A stretch of 5,691 nt of DNA, taken from NCBI GenBank assembly GCA_947487925.1, contig CANLCA010000229.1, positions 1 to 5,691 on the forward strand, given 5' to 3'. The position numbers and the translations under genes are program-made. This document shows, in pieces, positions 5,380 to 5,691 of the stretch; positions within the stretch are counted from its first letter, which is position 1, and every line of letters starts with the position of its first letter. The stretch comes from Verrucomicrobiales bacterium. Its GTDB lineage: Bacteria; Verrucomicrobiota; Verrucomicrobiia; Limisphaerales; F1-80-MAGS106. The notes beneath the pieces were generated by a model. It worked only from the letters and a program-made list of their open reading frames with translations. It made no database searches and had not been told where the DNA came from.

Positions 5380-5691
5380 TTATGGCTTGCGCAGGCGGAA
5401 GTAGGCGGCAGTCGCGTTTGCCGGCATCGGCTAGGGCGAGGTCGCGCCTGCCACCGCAGTCCAAGCTCCGGTGACCGCCGCCTTGCTTTCCTAGGTGTCG
5501 CTTCCCGTTCATTCAACCACCACGTTTCTACCGCTCTGCTTGATGGACGTAAACTTGGGATCCGCGGGTGGAAGAGCGTCGCCCGAAGTGATCCGGATGT
5601 TATCGAGAGCTAAGATTTCGTTCCACCACGTGCTTACTGCACGAACTTCGACAACCAGATTAGTTGCGCCAGCGAGGATGTCATATGTCAC
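5380..5691 (-). pseudogene. 3' end of a secreted/surface-type protein gene with three in-frame stops (runs off the right edge)
   Basis: Read on the minus strand from the window edge, 60 codons are open to TGA at 5511-5509: YDILAGATNLVVEVRAV, EILALDNIRITSG, SIKQSGRNVVVE. 'LDNIRIT' followed by a linker is typical of the last beta-sandwich (LamG or similar) in large exported verrucomicrobial proteins. The same frame goes on for 43 codons with clear family-like sequence (AAVTGAWTAVAGATSP, PMPANATAAYFRLRKP) to TAA at 5382-5380, interrupted by TGA (5511-5509), TAG (5493-5491) and TAG (5433-5431). The stops fall where such tails, from memory, carry Trp (VEWTG), Leu (TLES) and Tyr (SPY). No frameshift is needed. 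The terminator at 5323-5353 follows directly. An automatic annotation would probably end the gene at 5509. The function of the missing N-terminal part cannot be told. Confidence 0.75.

Noticed and set aside
5380..5691. Alternative genetic code with TGA/TAG read as amino acids
   Set aside because: The cyclase and 4868 genes end at TGA, the transposase at TAG and the amidotransferase at TAA, all at sensible protein ends.

Overview
The window looks like a chromosomal piece of a high-GC member of the Verrucomicrobiota (Pedosphaera/Limisphaerales-like). This is an inference from protein style: a Ser/Thr kinase with a long soluble N-terminal leader, a class III cyclase joined to WD40 repeats and ending in an SWEEIAAAEAKE tail, an exported discoidin-amidotransferase protein, and a surface-type protein with a 'VTGxWTxVxGATSPY...YFRLR' C-terminus. 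No rRNA, tRNA or CRISPR array was seen.

Left part (1-1692, minus strand): a two-gene signalling unit read right to left. A class III nucleotidyl cyclase fused to about two and a half WD40 repeats is followed, with a 4-base ATGA stop/start overlap, by a Ser/Thr protein kinase that runs off the left edge. The two are probably translated as a coupled pair.

Middle (about 1721-2810): an apparently intact IS630-family insertion sequence with a full-length DDE transposase (D174, D252, E289). Its imperfect terminal inverted repeats each carry two [A/G]CTAC motifs exactly 21 bp apart. The left end lies just upstream of the cyclase gene.

Right of the IS (2932-4197, plus strand): an exported protein with a signal peptide, an F5/8 type C (discoidin) domain and a class I glutamine amidotransferase domain. 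That domain keeps a Cys-His-Glu triad and has an unusual four-cysteine insertion.

Right part (4198-5691): a gene-poor stretch that looks like a graveyard. It holds a hairpin repeat (4344-4367), a possible C-terminal gene remnant on the minus strand (4525-4818), a fragment of an uncharacterised protein family (4868-5242), a strong bidirectional terminator (5323-5353), and the 3' end of a minus-strand gene. The last 43 codons of that gene stay in frame and look like family sequence but are broken by three stop codons.

No obviously new multi-gene system is visible. The most unusual items are the nonsense-riddled but frame-intact tail at the right edge, the exported amidotransferase, and the cyclase-WD40 fusion that looks like the product of an internal deletion.
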